Of a stretch of 64,000 nt of DNA, positions 36,801 through 49,229 are shown piece after piece. The stretch is from Metallyticus violacea. Lineage: Eukaryota > Arthropoda > Insecta > Mantodea > Metallyticidae. The notes under the pieces were generated by a model. That model saw only the letters and a list, made by a program, of their open reading frames with translations. It did no database searches and was not told where the DNA came from. A program made the translations under genes and the position numbers. Position 1 is the stretch's first letter; each line of letters starts with the position of its first letter. The stretch covers positions 74,340,001 to 74,404,000 of the forward strand of contig CM060831.1 of assembly GCA_030762175.1 (NCBI GenBank), in the 5' to 3' direction.

Positions 36801-39800
36801 TCTTCTTTAAAGAGGCTTCCTATATTTTTTTGAAAAGGCTCTGAATTAGCGACATAATATTTTATAGAAATGAAGGAAAACTTTAATACAGCCCGGCAGA
36901 GAAATAATGAGCTGAATTGAAAGTATTTCCTCCATACAAACCAGGTGTAAGCCCGCATTGAGTTTGCCTGTGTGAAATGAAAACACTGTACACGAAATCG
37001 TAAGGAAACGCTAATAAAGTGTTTTGGAAAATGTCATATAGTAATTATTCAACAATTTGTAAAAGTGGGTTAAAAAAAGAGTAATATTGGCGATGGTAAA
37101 AGTTGAAACACATGACGTTTTATCTACTTGCTATTCCTCTTTTAATTTTTTTAAAAAAAAGTAATTCCAAATAGCTTATCCATCACAGTTCAGAAGACAT
37201 GTTAATACCTGTAGATCTTTTTAAATCCTTGAAATCTGCCCTACTTTACTATACCTGTTTAAATTTACGGAACACGAGCTCAAGCCCTAATGCACAATTT
37301 GCGAACTCTGAGCACAAAACATAAATGTTCCATTTTCCACCACAAGGAGAGAAGAACATATTAGATGTGTTTTGATACGTTGGTGCACGAGTTGTACTCC
37401 AACAGGTTTCCATTGATATGATTGATTAAGAATGTGCATTGGTCGTTACACGTTTATGAGTAATTGTTGTAGTTGCAAATTCTATATCCAAAACTGTTGA
37501 GGATTATCTGTTGCCCAAATGTAAGAACTTGTTCAAATTCATTAAACTTGCTTCTAAAATGGAAATATTAAAACAGTATTCCTTATTTGTTTTATATCAT
37601 TCATATGTTTGACTTTTTGAAGTTATGTTTTAATATTCTTATAAAATGTATTTATCCTTAAACCAACCTTTCAAATTTTGCATTCATTTGTTGCGGATAG
37701 TTTTAGAAAAGTTTTTTGTATAAACTAAAAATAAATATTGTATTTGTAAGGTACGTACTCTGTGATGAAATATTCGTTTTTTTTATAGCGAAATATTTCT
37801 CTGAATTAATCAATGTCTATTTTTGTAGGCTTATTAGAAATTTGACATTTACATTTTTTACCTCCTTGAAAGTTTTACATAGTAATATAATTATTTTCCA
37901 GTTTAAAAACATTATTATCTATAAAATGGTTATATTTAAAACTATTTCTGTATTATTTTACATATTTATTAGGCAATTAGATTGAATTTTGTAAAAGAAA
38001 AAAAAAAGGGATAGTGTGAGCTTTCTTATGTGCAAAAAAAAACAAGAAAAACGCTCAAGGAAAATGAAATCTAAAAGATAACGCCAACCATTAATGTAAT
38101 TATGCAACACCGCCTTGCCCGAGCTTGCAACATGCAGAAGTTGTTGATGCGGATTGTACCGCTGTTCTGCTTTCTTCGTAAACAGAGCGATTGCAGCGCC
38201 AGTGTAGAGCTTTATGCATGTTGGCCAGCAGTTTTCACGCTAGGTTTCACTTAAAGCTCTCCCGGCCGATAGTCAACTTTTCCACTGCACATCGTGTTTC
38301 TGGTACTGGGTACGTTAAAGGAGTGATTTATTTCCAGTTCTAGTCATGTTTACACCGTCGAATGTTGTTAATTGCTTCAATTAGATAATGCTTTGGAGAG
38401 TACTGTTTTTAATGGAACTTTAAAAGGGCATTAAGTACACGTTTTTTCAAAATTGGTGATACAGAATGACTCAAAATCGATGTCGTTTATTACATGCTCC
38501 TACTTTTTTGCGCTTCATCTGTTTGAAATCAATTTCTTCAACATTTTCTTATCAATGACTGTTGGCAAGTTCCTGGCTGTTATTTGTTTAGTGTACACTT
38601 TATACTTAAAAGTTCCTCAAAATAAATAATACATAGTTTTAAGGTCCGGTTATTTTGTACGTTTTCATTGAACTTCCGCATGGTGCAACACCGCAGTGCT
38701 GAAAGTAAAGGGAGTTGAAATTGTGGTACGCTTATGACACCAACATAGAATAGAAGGAAGAATATAGAAATTCTATAGAACTTCACACCAAATTATCTGT
38801 AATTAAACTTCTTAAAACAGTGTAGGGTATAAACTAAAAATAAAAATAATATTTGAAGGCACGTCTACAATATTTTGTCATGCTATTGGTAATTAAGATA
38901 TCCCAAACTACTACAACTTCGAAAATATTTAAGTTTGTGTAATTTCTGATAAATTTACTCCTATATAGATAGCTACTTAAACTAAACCACATATTTTCAA
39001 AATACTCTTACTATTCTAACAGTAATTGTATTTTTGTTCATTTTTATATTTGCATAGAAAAGTAGATTTTCTAAGAATTGTACCATGGTTAAAAATATAA
39101 CTAATTCCACTTTTCTATATTAATTTGTCTTTATTAACCATTTTCGTTACTTACATTGATCCTACAATTAAAATTCAAAAATTTATAAATACATATTTCG
39201 GTATTGGTATTAATTTCAAGTTTCTACTTTGGAGAAGTGCAAACTGTTGCAAGAGCACAAATACTGAACATTTTTTTCATATTTGCAAATGCTTGAAGCC
39301 ACTGAGAAGCTGAAACAGCCAGTGGCTAACCCTGCCACGCACGATTACAAAAGATGCAAAGAATGAAATCCTTGAAATCTCTCGTTATCATAGTTTTCTA
39401 CCGTGCATAAAAACCTTCTCAGATAAATAATATAAGTGGTATGTCCTATTGTGTGCTATGACTTTATATATGTATAAGTTTATCACAAAAAAGATAGAGC
39501 AAACACTGATTTCACAATGATATACTGATATATCAAATAAATATAAACCACGAATAGCTATGCATTTTTACGAAAATAATTATAAGTTCTTCGACACTTG
39601 CTTTATTTTTATCTTGCTGTATAATACTATATAAAGTATTACTCTTTCTTACTTAGACTTATAAAGAGGGAATGGAGTTTTATAATACAGCAAATTGTTA
39701 ATAAAGTAGAACAAAACAAACTCAATAATTTTAACACTTTATATGTACATTACAGTTTTAGAGAAATGTAGATGGTGTCCCGTAATCACCGTTAAATTTT

Positions 39801-39835
39801 CCGAATAGGCAACCCATATTAAGCTAAAGGATTAA
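33805..39835. other. Long A+T-rich noncoding stretch
   Basis: About 6 kb with no gene or repeat family recognised. A slightly GC-richer patch at about 38105-38300 stands out but has no open frame or motif. Poly-A at 36703-36720. Confidence 0.4.
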
Positions 39836-39837
39836 AT

Positions 39838-40122
39838 CGGTTCTGGTGGTGTAGTGGTAACCATAGTTGCCTAGTAAACCCAAGATCGCGGGTTCAACCC
39901 TGGCCGGATCGATGGATTTTTTCGGGCGTAAAAATCCTAAGTATGGCTTCCTTCGGAAGGGAAGCAAAGAAGTGGGTCCCGAGTTGTAGATATACAGCAT
40001 GAAAAAGACCCTCAATCCTGACAGAAGGCCTCTGAGAGAAATTTATCGGCGGTTGAATTGAATTGAATGGACACTGATGACCTGAGATGTTAAAGAACGT
40101 CCGTAAATATACCAAATAAAAA
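39838..40122 (+). mobile_element. tRNA-derived SINE, family 1, copy G
   Basis: Near-complete: GTGTAGTGGTAACC, B-box GGGTTCAACCC, family body, tail AACGTCCGTAAATATACCAAAT. Lies just left of the second deleted transposon. Confidence 0.9.
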
Positions 40123-40154
40123 ACTGAAAGGTTAGGTAGAGCAACAATTGATCT

Positions 40155-40746
40155 AACTTTTTACTCTTTTTAATAGAGTTTATACAACAGTTGCTCAAAA
40201 TGCCCACCTTCGGCGTCGATACACTTCTGAGTACGTTGAACTGTTGAGTAAAGTTTGCGAAAGTACCTTCAGCGATTGCAGCACATGCGTTTCAATTTCT
40301 CTGCGAAGTATTGCCAGGTTGCTGGTTTTCTACGGTATACAATACCATGAGTCTCAAATTTGTCTCGAATGCGTGCAATTGTTACTCACGTTGGCGTTCT
40401 GTTCTGTACACACGACTTTATTACCTTCGAACTTCAACAACATTCTCGGTTTTTCAATATCACTTCAAAATTGCTTTCCGCTGTACAAACAGTTACCTTG
40501 GTTCCATTTTGTTGTAGCAACGCTAGCATAACGTAATATGAGTCACATCTGTTTACAGAACATCATACTTGACTTCATTTGTTCATTGTTGATTTATCTA
40601 TCACGTAGCAACGCTATCATAATGTATGAGAATCACATATGTTTACAGAACATCATACTACATTACTGTTGTTTTCCGGCCAACTTTGAAATAAATTAAA
40701 TGGATATCTGCTGTGAAAGCGTGCATACTTTTTGGAACCCTTGCTA
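40155..40746 (-). pseudogene. Internally deleted IS630-like transposon, copy 2
   Basis: Relative of 17835-18544. The two share most bases in the region that begins GTCTCAAATTTGTCTCGAATGC and runs toward the right end. On the minus strand it has the N-terminal leader and start of the DNA-binding part. It then jumps (near 40345) to text for an ACAAIAE-like block and a CIDAEGGHFEQLL-like end at about 40230-40185. The DDE core is gone. The deletion junction differs from copy 1, which keeps more of the N-terminal domain. A 56-base segment is duplicated (40514-40569 and 40605-40660). The right end TTTTTGGAACCCTTGCTA resembles a TIR; the left TIR is not seen. Confidence 0.65.
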
Positions 40747-40759
40747 TATACAATGTTTT

Positions 40760-41340
40760 TCATTGTCCCCCTCAGTAAGATCTGAAGAACCAAAAAGGCT
40801 ATAATGAAAGCTCCATCTTCATCAAGTTTTTCTACTGTAGGCATATGAAGTCTTCGATTTTCATTTCGTTGAGTCACATATTCTTTTTATGTTAGAACCG
40901 GGCTGTCAGCAAACTTACGCTTAATCTTGTTCTGCCATGCGACATTCTGTACCTGATGTATGCGTTGAATATAAACAAAGACGCAATGAATATTTCACTA
41001 TAGCACAACAGCACAACACTACTTAGTGAAATCTCACTCTTAACCACAATAAAACTGTCCGACTGTCAAACCCCGCTGGCAACTGCCTGGAAGAGAGAAT
41101 GGCGCCGAGCGTATGACATGGGAAGTTTTTGATTGGAGGAGAGTGGGTCTGTTGGTAGCCTATCCAAGTTGTGGAACTTTTAAAATTGTTCTAGCTGTAG
41201 TTTTGCAATTCTATATAATACTGACATTTTCTTATTTTTTTCCTAACTAATATTAATTTTATATTATTCACTCAACTGTATTTTACCCAGCATTACGCGT
41301 TTAATAAACGCCATTAATTTATAAACTAACCCTATTTTTG
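40760..41340. other. Noncoding stretch
   Basis: Nothing recognised. Confidence 0.4.
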
Positions 41341-41372
41341 CATTCAAATAATGTTATATTAATTTTTCTGAA

Positions 41373-41640
41373 GAACAAAGAGAGGGCATTGCATGGTTAA
41401 GAGCAGGTGTGCGGAGATTAAAAGGAATAAGGAAAGGGTTTCAGTATCCAATATGTGGGGGGAGAGGAAGATATGGAACATAAAGAGTGTAAGTGCAAAG
41501 GGACGGGACTTTGCAGGAAAAAGTTTATAAACCAGAAATGGTTTAAATACGATATAAAAATACTTTAATGAAAATATTTAGCAAAGACAGCAGGAATTTA
41601 GGGAACGTTCCTGGGCAAAGTTAAAAATAAATGTAATTGG
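41373..41640 (+). pseudogene. LINE reverse transcriptase C-terminal remnant
   Basis: The plus strand opens with EQREGIAWLRAGVRRLKGIR then GFQYPICGG, followed by a stop. After frame changes come blocks like INQKWFKYD and a later GKVKNK. The order (GIxWxKAGxWxLRGxRxG, CPxCxGEE, then KKW and KVKNKW) fits the C-terminal region of jockey/R1-like non-LTR elements. Several stops and frameshifts; no RT core. Motif-level identification only. Confidence 0.55.
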
Positions 41641-41649
41641 GTACTAAGA

Positions 41650-42445
41650 AGGGAAGTATATCAAATAACTTAAAGGATTGCATTTGATTAATTATATTAG
41701 GGTGTGGATAAAGGTGATTATGGTTGGGAGTGGGTTAAATTTTTATTACATTTTAAATATGGCATTTTGTATGCATTTGAGCAATAAGGTCAATAAGGTA
41801 GAGGCTATAATAAAATAATGGTACTGGTATAGTAATGAAAACATTTTATTAAGGATCTTGGTACCAGTAGGTTGCTAGTGAACCGGGTCAGATAGGTAGA
41901 GGCCCCTTGGTAGTTCGTAATTGTATTTCTTTGTATTTGTTCTTAGCATATTAATACATTTCAATTTCAATTAATGTTTTCATATGCACGTATTTTCTGG
42001 TTACATTTGACTGCACATTCCATTAAGATGCAGTAGTAACCTGAAATTGTATGTGCATTTTATTAATATATGCATTTGATAACTTGGTTAAGTGAAGATG
42101 CCTTGATCTCTCGGTATAAACGAAACATTCTTTTTATATGCAGGGTCTAATTACACAAATACAGTGTCCTTATGATGATATAGTGGCTTAGGCGTGTCTT
42201 CAAATGTATATTAAATACTGTATTTCTAAACTAAATTATTAAATTTCAGAAAATATTTGGAGATGCGTAATTTTTGGAAAAAATTTAATAATTTTTATTT
42301 TTCTGGGATAGTGATGTTTATTACGTTTTTCTAATGGCTAGCTAACCGAATATCTTAACAGTGTTTAAGAATATTTTATGTGGACTATAAACTTTTCCAT
42401 TATAATTCCAGTGTTTTAATTATAATTATTAAAAAAGCAAGATGA
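41650..42445. other. A+T-rich noncoding stretch
   Basis: Nothing recognised. Confidence 0.4.
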
Positions 42446-42447
42446 AT

Positions 42448-42702
42448 ATATGGCGCTCTTTGACACCTGTGTTATTAGCATTCCATTGAATTAAGGGCGT
42501 GAAACGACCCATAAATTTTGCTCGGAGCTTTTTTCATTGAGATTTTTAAGTTGGTTATTTTCCGTGCCTTAAATATACGACACTTGACCAACAACTTTAC
42601 ATTCCTCGGAAGGAAGCCATACTTAGAACGTTTACGCCCTAAAATGCATCAATTTTGGGTCTACGAGGTAAATATGGTTACCACCAGACCACAAGGACCG
42701 AC
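42448..42702 (-). mobile_element. tRNA-derived SINE, family 1, copy H (diverged)
   Basis: Inverted, diverged copy: CGCTCTTTGACACC, GGGCGTGAAACGACC, TATACGACACTTG, CCTCGGAAGGAAGCCATAC, and a head complement GGTTACCACCAGACCACAAG. About 30 bases of the tRNA-like part are lost. Confidence 0.85.
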
Positions 42703-42704
42703 CC

Positions 42705-43640
42705 GAGGAACATATAGACACTGCATCGCAATTTACAGATTAATGCATATAATTGAAACATATTTTTAAATGCATTTCTATATGCATCATATGCAAATTA
42801 CACACTTGCAACAATATTGTCACATGTTAATCATAAAACTTAAACACACATCCACTATACCATAAACTTCCTTTTTCCTCCTGTAAGAAACGAAAACAGT
42901 TGCAGATCTGCAGTAGTACTGTCGCTTGTTTAACACTCGTTCCCTTAGCAACCAAACTGGAATAGCCAACAATTTTGTCTCGCTCGTACGCACATTTGAG
43001 CCAAAGATTACAAGAACAAATTACAGAAAGTGTGGCATTCTAATTGGGGTCTGTAACGGGAAAGGTTTAGCTCTGAAACTTTATAAGATATAGTTTAGAC
43101 ACGGTGGCGACGCCAGCATTTTCAATTTCCTGGAATGGAGCCATCTACTTTTATTCCCCCGCCATACACCGTAAGTGAACTGTCTTATCTAATATCTGCA
43201 CCAAAACAAAAATCTTGAGTAAGTAATATTTATGAAAAGCCTAGTTGAAGTTACTTTAAAAGTGAATGTGTGTGTGTGTGTTTTAGTTTGTAGTTGAAAT
43301 TAGAACATCATAAAAATACGGATTTTGTTTGTTCTTTTTTTTTCCTAGAAATTGAATTAGATGGGAATTGATAACATCTGCAAAACGCATCATGTACCAA
43401 AGATGACCAAATAAAAGCAAAGGAATGAAATTGCTTATTGGTGTCAATATCGTAATATAAAACAAATATGTATCAAGACATTGGATCGAATTATGTTAGG
43501 TTCGTTTGTATTGAAAAAAACATATTTGTCTCTCTATCAATAAGCCTGAGCGTGGCCTTGCTAATCTTTGGAAGTTATCCATATTCGCACTTGTTTTGTT
43601 TTCTTTCTTTAACTCGGAAGTCGGAATCACATGACAACTA
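42705..43640. other. Noncoding stretch
   Basis: Nothing recognised, apart from a short (GT)n at 43268-43282. Confidence 0.4.
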
Positions 43641-43719
43641 AGATACGAGAGCTGAGGTACATAAGTTTCCGGCCTAACTATTTTCTAAATATGATAAAGC
43701 CAAAAACTATATTTCATTG

Positions 43720-45049
43720 TTCAATAAAGTTACCCTTTATTGCAATACACTTCTCGCATTTTAATTAACATTTCAAATCCTCCCCCAAAATAGTCAGTAA
43801 TCTTGTGTGCTAAATGAACATAAATAGCATCCATCACTCCTTTGTCACACTAAATTTCCTTTCTCCTTGAGTTTTGAGAAGAGGAAGTAGTCACTGGGAT
43901 CTATATCTGGGCTGCAGGGTGGATGGTCGATCTCCTTGAAGCAACATTTCTTCACAACTTCCTTTGCAACAAGAGCTGTGTGCACAGGCGCGTTGTCATG
44001 AAGAAGGAGCACACCATCACTCAGCTTTCCTCGCCTTTTCTCTTTGAAGGAAGCACGTGGTCTGTGCAGTAGATCAGCATAGTACTCCCCATTTACTGTG
44101 GTGTTACTCTCCTTGAAGTCAATGAAGAGTATTCCTTCACTATGCCATAAGATTGTGGCCATGGTCTTTTTGATTTGTTTTGCTTTATTTATGGACGCTC
44201 TTTAACATTTCAAGTCACCAGCGTCCCATTCAATTCACGGCCGTCAAATTTTGCTCAGAGGCCTCTTCTTTCAGGCTTGAAGTTCTTTTTGTGCCGTAAA
44301 TGTACGACACGGGATCCACGGCTGTATTTCCCTACCAAGAAAGCCATACTTAGGAAATTTACGCCCGAAAAAAATCCATCGGTCCTGGCCGGGTTTGACT
44401 CGTGATCTTGGGTTTAGAAAGCAAGAATGGTTACCACTACATTACCAGGACCGACACATGATCTTCTGGTTGACTGAGTGACCTTGGCCTTTGGAGCCGG
44501 TGCTTCGCCAGGTTTATGCCACTCCATTGATTCTCTTTTGGATAAGGTATCATAGCAGAGAACTATAATTTCATCTCGTATAATAATGGTTAGCAGAACT
44601 TTTCCTTTGTAGCCACGGCATAGCTCCATAAATGTCTGACAACAGATGACTCGTTGCTGCTTTTGGACTGAGGAAAGAAGTCTAGGCACCCATCTTGCAC
44701 TAACCTTATTCATGTTTAAATGTTCATGGATAATTCGAAGGACTGTTGTTTTAGAAAGGCCCATCCAACCTTGCTGCTATTTCTGTAGCTTTGAGTCGCC
44801 GGTATTCCATAATTTCTCCTTTCACAACAGCGACATTTTCAGGAGTGAGCACCTCCAAGAGCCGACCTGCATGCTCTTCGTCTTCAATGTTTTCTCGACC
44901 ATTCGAAAAAGTTTAGCCCAATCTTTTACAATAGAATATGAGGGGGATGCTTCCCCATATACGCCGTCCAATCGCTGTTTAATTTCATTTGGAGTAAGTC
45001 CTCCTTTTGTGAAGAACTTAATAACAGCTCGATACTCCATTTTGAACAT
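43720..45049 (-). pseudogene. mariner transposase pseudogene (DD34D)
   Basis: Minus-strand transposase of the mariner family, which would cut and paste its own element at TA sites. The start is the ATG at 45049. The N-terminal helix-turn-helix has RAVIKFFTKGGLTPNEIKQR and DGVYGEASPSYSIVKDW. A frameshift follows near 44900 and a compensating one near 44764. Next come a second HTH (GLSKTTVLRIIHEHL) and the first Asp in IIIRDEIIVLCYDTLSKRES. After the SINE the frame resumes with EGILFIDFKE, NGEYYADLLHRPRA, the second Asp in LHDNAPVHTA, and the third in PPCSPDIDPSDYF. There are 34 residues between the last two Asp, as the family requires. The C-terminus near 43740 is again out of frame. Broken by two frameshifts, a SINE and a late shift, so inactive. 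Confidence 0.9.
44169..44456 (-). mobile_element. tRNA-derived SINE, family 1, copy I, inside mariner
   Basis: Full-length inverted copy within the mariner transposase, between the QSTRR and EGILFIDF blocks. The host text CATGGTCTT (44160-44168) recurs as CATGATCTT (44457-44465), a nine-base target-site duplication with one mismatch. Confidence 0.95.
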
Positions 45050-45229
45050 ATCACGATCTTCTACACATACCCTCCTTTATGCAAATATATCTGAACAAAT
45101 GAACACAGCGGAGCGGAAGTTACAGGTGCAATTATTTACTTAATAGATAAGGTATGACACCAGATAAGGATTTTGTGCAGGCGACAATCTTTATCGGTTA
45201 GGCCAGAAACATATGGGCCTACCCTCGTA

Positions 45230-45889
45230 TTGATATGATTTGATTATGAGATAATGCATTTCATTTCTTTATTACAGGTACAGACCTATATTTCACAACG
45301 TACCGATCTGAATTCTACTTATTTGTGATAATTTAAACAGAACAAAATTTAGGTATTGCGGAGAAAGTTAAAAAGTATGTTTAACTATATTTTAGGCTTC
45401 ACACCCTCTTTTACCTTATAATACTTAAATTATAGAGGGTGTAAAATTATTATAGTATTTCTTGTATTTTATTTTTGCCTCGTAACTTAACATTGTCATT
45501 GTTGTTTGAAACTGAGCAAAATACATATATTAACATTGAGCATTTAATTCAGCAGTTGTGTTCTGTTAATATATTGTTTGAAAATGATGTACATCCTACA
45601 AGATAGAACAGAATATGAGAATCAGATTAGGTTGTATTCTTGTCCAGCTAATAATGGAATACGTTTTGAACATTTAATTTTGTATAACTGTAATATTATT
45701 AAAACGCTCATCCTGTAAATTCAAAAAATAAAATAACCCATTGTCCGGGAACGATAGAAAATAAAATTTGTATTTCCTTTTAAATTTAAACTTCCTCTTT
45801 CATATCTAAATTCATGTGATTTTTGCTTAAACTAAATTTATTTCAAACAGGCACTTATTGAATTTAAATTGGTAGGTTTGCAAAGAAAG

Positions 45890-45935
<46 letters not shown>

Positions 45936-48480
45936 TATTTACTTATTTATTTGATATTTTAATTCACAGCGTTTCAACATCCAAAACAATAGAAATGCTT
46001 CAGTTTATTTGTTATATGCTCTTAACAACCAATATTACTGTTGGGACACCCATATAAGAGATGAAAAATGTATATATTTCATAAAATGTAAATTTTAATG
46101 TAACTATTGCTATATACTAGTAATGCCCAAAAAGACTACGCCACACGACAATAAGAGATGTCAATACTCTAAAATTTCAACTCATAGATATAATGGAACT
46201 CTCTCTTGTACTATAAACAAGGCCCAAAAGCAAATCTTAAATAATTTGTAAATACTTTAAACACATTTCTCTATAATATGTAACTTTAATATTCGTTTTA
46301 TTCCTGTACAAGATTTAGTTTTACAAACTATCTAAAATAGTTAAAATGGGAAAATAAAGCATTTTTTATGTACATAATTCACACTATTTCGTATACCAGA
46401 ATCATAAACCATCATTAATGCTGTTCAAAGTCATAAATAAAATGCTACAATATAACACTTGTTGTACAATATTGCCATAGTAACAAATACTCAATTATAG
46501 TGTTTTCATTGCTAAAAGTTATTATTAATTGAATGCAACATTACGATAAAATTAAGGAAACAATTTATGTATTAATGAAAACAATCCAAGCATAATACAT
46601 AATTGCCGAATTAATAAAAATTATTACGTTAATATTAGCTATCACGTGAATCAGTACAATTCGATAAAATCAACTGTTCTAATATATAATTGCTATTACT
46701 AAAGTTTATGAAATATTCTTAATATGTTAGATGTTCATTCAGTTAATGAATTTGTCCCATTTCTTTGGTATTAAAATTTTTTCTCGGTATTTGCAACCAT
46801 TCGCCCTTTTCAGCTTGGGCTAAAATTCCGTGCAATAAATCCAACTTCGTCAAAAAATTAACTACAGACAAACGAACTAAATAATCTCCAAGGATAGAAT
46901 GAGGTCGTTAGTGTAACAAAGAAGATCTTAACTTCAGGGTATCTCATTACATAGTCGACATTATTTTATTAAAATAGATGTATAATTCTGGTATAGAACA
47001 AATAGCCTAAGAAACTCATTTATAACGTTATACAATAAACATTACGAAATTCGCTTCGATCGTTTCTTAAACAATGTAACATTATAACATGCAAAACTAT
47101 GTTATAATAATATAGTATTGAAAGAGGTGTTTAGTTTTTATTAGATATTTGAGTAACGTATTCAATATTCTGCTTTATTTATGTAACAAATAGTCAACGT
47201 CGTTTGTCAATTTTTTTAACAATTGAAACTTTTTCTCTTTCCGCACTAGTGTTAAGTAATTACTTAGGAATGTCCCCGGTTAAAAGATCTGCTTTCATCT
47301 ACGGATGTCTAAAATATAGTTATGTAACCGCTTCTAAAACGACAGCACAGAGGTAGATTATTTCTGTATTGTTTCTTTTGCTGCATGAATCTAGAGCGCA
47401 GCACGTTTGTTCACATAATACTTCTAAACAAACGAGTAACTTTGTGCGCCGCTCTTACATTAATGCATTGAGAACTGAGAGGAAACAGAAACAGTAGCAT
47501 TCACGGCGTTAGAATCAAGCTGTGTAAAACGAATGAAACAAATTAAATGTAGTTTAACACCTTTCAAGCTCTAGAACATCAAGACGCATTGTACGAAGGA
47601 CAAGCTATTTGTGATAGCTCTCATTTTTCCGAAAAGCGAAACACAAACGAATTAATTTAAATTGGAATAAATACGTTAAAGTTTTAGGCATAAATCCAAA
47701 TTAATTTGTATGTTTAAAAACATTTTTCTTAATAAAGCATGTACTTTGAATAATTTTATATGTTGGCAAAGCTTATTTGTGGGTGAATTTAGTCCCCCCC
47801 CCCTTCTCGAAAAGCTTTAATGATATTCGTTTCGTATATTAGGTGCAAGACATCTGCGCTCTGAACTAACGCACCATCAGCCACCGATGCCGAAGGCCAA
47901 ACAATTGCGAAACGGAAGTGTCCCTATTTTATGTTTTACGTTATGGTTATGTTCATCTACTACCGTGAATGAATCGCACGGACTAAGCGGCATCAACAGA
48001 AATAAATAAATAAATCTACTCAAGAGCGAAACGTATTAAAGAAGAGATTGATAAACGTAACTAAAATGTATTCTGAAATTCTCAGTTGTTCTTGCCTTGC
48101 TTTCATTTTATTTTCTCAATTACAGCTGATAAACGAGTTGGTTATAGTACAACGCCCATTTGCTGACATAATAGCGTCTGTATTTTATTTATTTATTTTT
48201 CCAAAATCGGTGTTTTTCAAAAACTTTTCATTATTTCTGTTGTAGTTAAAGAGTGTCTGTAAGCCTTTTAATGATTTATGTGATACTAGAAATATTTTAA
48301 AACACTTCTCCAAAATGTAAATAAATTATCACCTTACAACAACATTTCTTATAACAATAAAGTTTATTTCAGATATTTAGATAGCTGTAACATGCCAAAT
48401 TTACTTCAAAGAGAAGTTAGACCAGTTTACTACATCGCTCCTTTTCTAAGCAATTAAGAACTCATTTCCATAAAATTTGT
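45230..48480. other. A+T-rich noncoding stretch
   Basis: No gene recognised. Contains (AT)n at 45890-45928 and a ten-base poly-C at 47794-47803. The part at 47815-48015, ending in TAAATAAATAAAT, may be an old retroposon tail. Confidence 0.4.
45890..45928. repeat. (AT)n microsatellite
   Basis: About nineteen uninterrupted AT units. Confidence 0.95.
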
Positions 48481-48485
48481 TCGTT

Positions 48486-48759
48486 ATGCTGGTCTAGTAG
48501 TAGCTATACTTGCCTCACGGGTTCAATTTCGGCGAGAATCGATGATTTTTTTCGTGGGTAAAAATATCATAAGTATGGATGGCTTCCTTCGGAGGGGAAG
48601 TAAAGCCGTGGGTCCCGTGTCGTACATTTACGGCATGTAAAACAACGTTAAGACTGAAAGAAGAGGCATCTGAACAAAATTTACCGGCCATTTCACTCCC
48701 CGAATTGAATGGGACGCTGATGATCTGATATTATAAAGAGCGTCGGTAAATAAACCAAA
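48486..48759 (+). mobile_element. tRNA-derived SINE, family 1, copy J
   Basis: About 20 bases are missing between TTGCCTC and ACGGGTTC in the head, and a four-base ATGG is doubled in the body. Tail AGCGTCGGTAAATAAACCAA. Its 3' flank is duplicated at copy K. Confidence 0.9.
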
Positions 48760-49225
48760 TCAACATCCATTGGTCAGTGATACAAAATGTATTGTCCACG
48801 AATTTTTATTTACTTGCAAATAAGTTTGCAATTTTTTGTTTTGCAAAACGAACTTTAAAGATATATTATATGTTATATAATATATGAATTATTATTAGGT
48901 TTACGTATTTAATACTTTTGGAGGTTATGCAAGAGGTCTTATGATGAGCCAAATTCATTGGAATGCCAATATAATTTTTCTGTGAATACGTAGTTGGTAT
49001 GATAGTCCTCGTCTTAAACGTATTATAAGAAATTCCAAGTCATTGCAATTAATTTTTTTAAATATGTCCGTATTTGACACTTGAACATGTATATGATTTT
49101 CACTTGCTCTTTCCCCCGTTTCTATATGAGACATTAAAATGAACCTCTGTGTGCTTAATGACAAAAAAACCTGCTCTTTAATACTGAATAAAGGTATTCC
49201 TATATGTAATTTATTTTAAAACTAT
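48760..49225. repeat. Duplicated flank, copy 1 (partner 51200-51950)
   Basis: Shared blocks in the same order as the partner: CATCCATTGGTCAGTGATAC, TTTTTATTTACTTGCA, TTTTGGAGGTTATG, CAAATTCATTGGA, TTTAATACTGAATAAA, TATGTAATTTA. Similarity starts at the end of SINE J and fades at about 49225. Confidence 0.85.
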
Positions 49226-49229
49226 CAAC

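Larger units (their letters stand above)
43646..45227 (-). mobile_element. Full-length mariner, split by a SINE
   Basis: Both terminal inverted repeats are visible; the right, read inward, is CGAGGGTAGGCCCATATGTT and the left is CGAGAGCTGAGGTACATAAG. TA dinucleotides flank it at 43644-43645 and 45228-45229. Without the SINE and its target duplication the element is about 1.28 kb, the usual mariner length. It carries one transposase pseudogene on the minus strand, described separately. Confidence 0.9.

Noticed and set aside
43080..43185. GC-richer patch followed by CCGTAAGTG, like a 5' exon and donor
   Set aside because: No start codon with a sustained frame, and no acceptor or promoter signal; a lone donor-like string is expected by chance.
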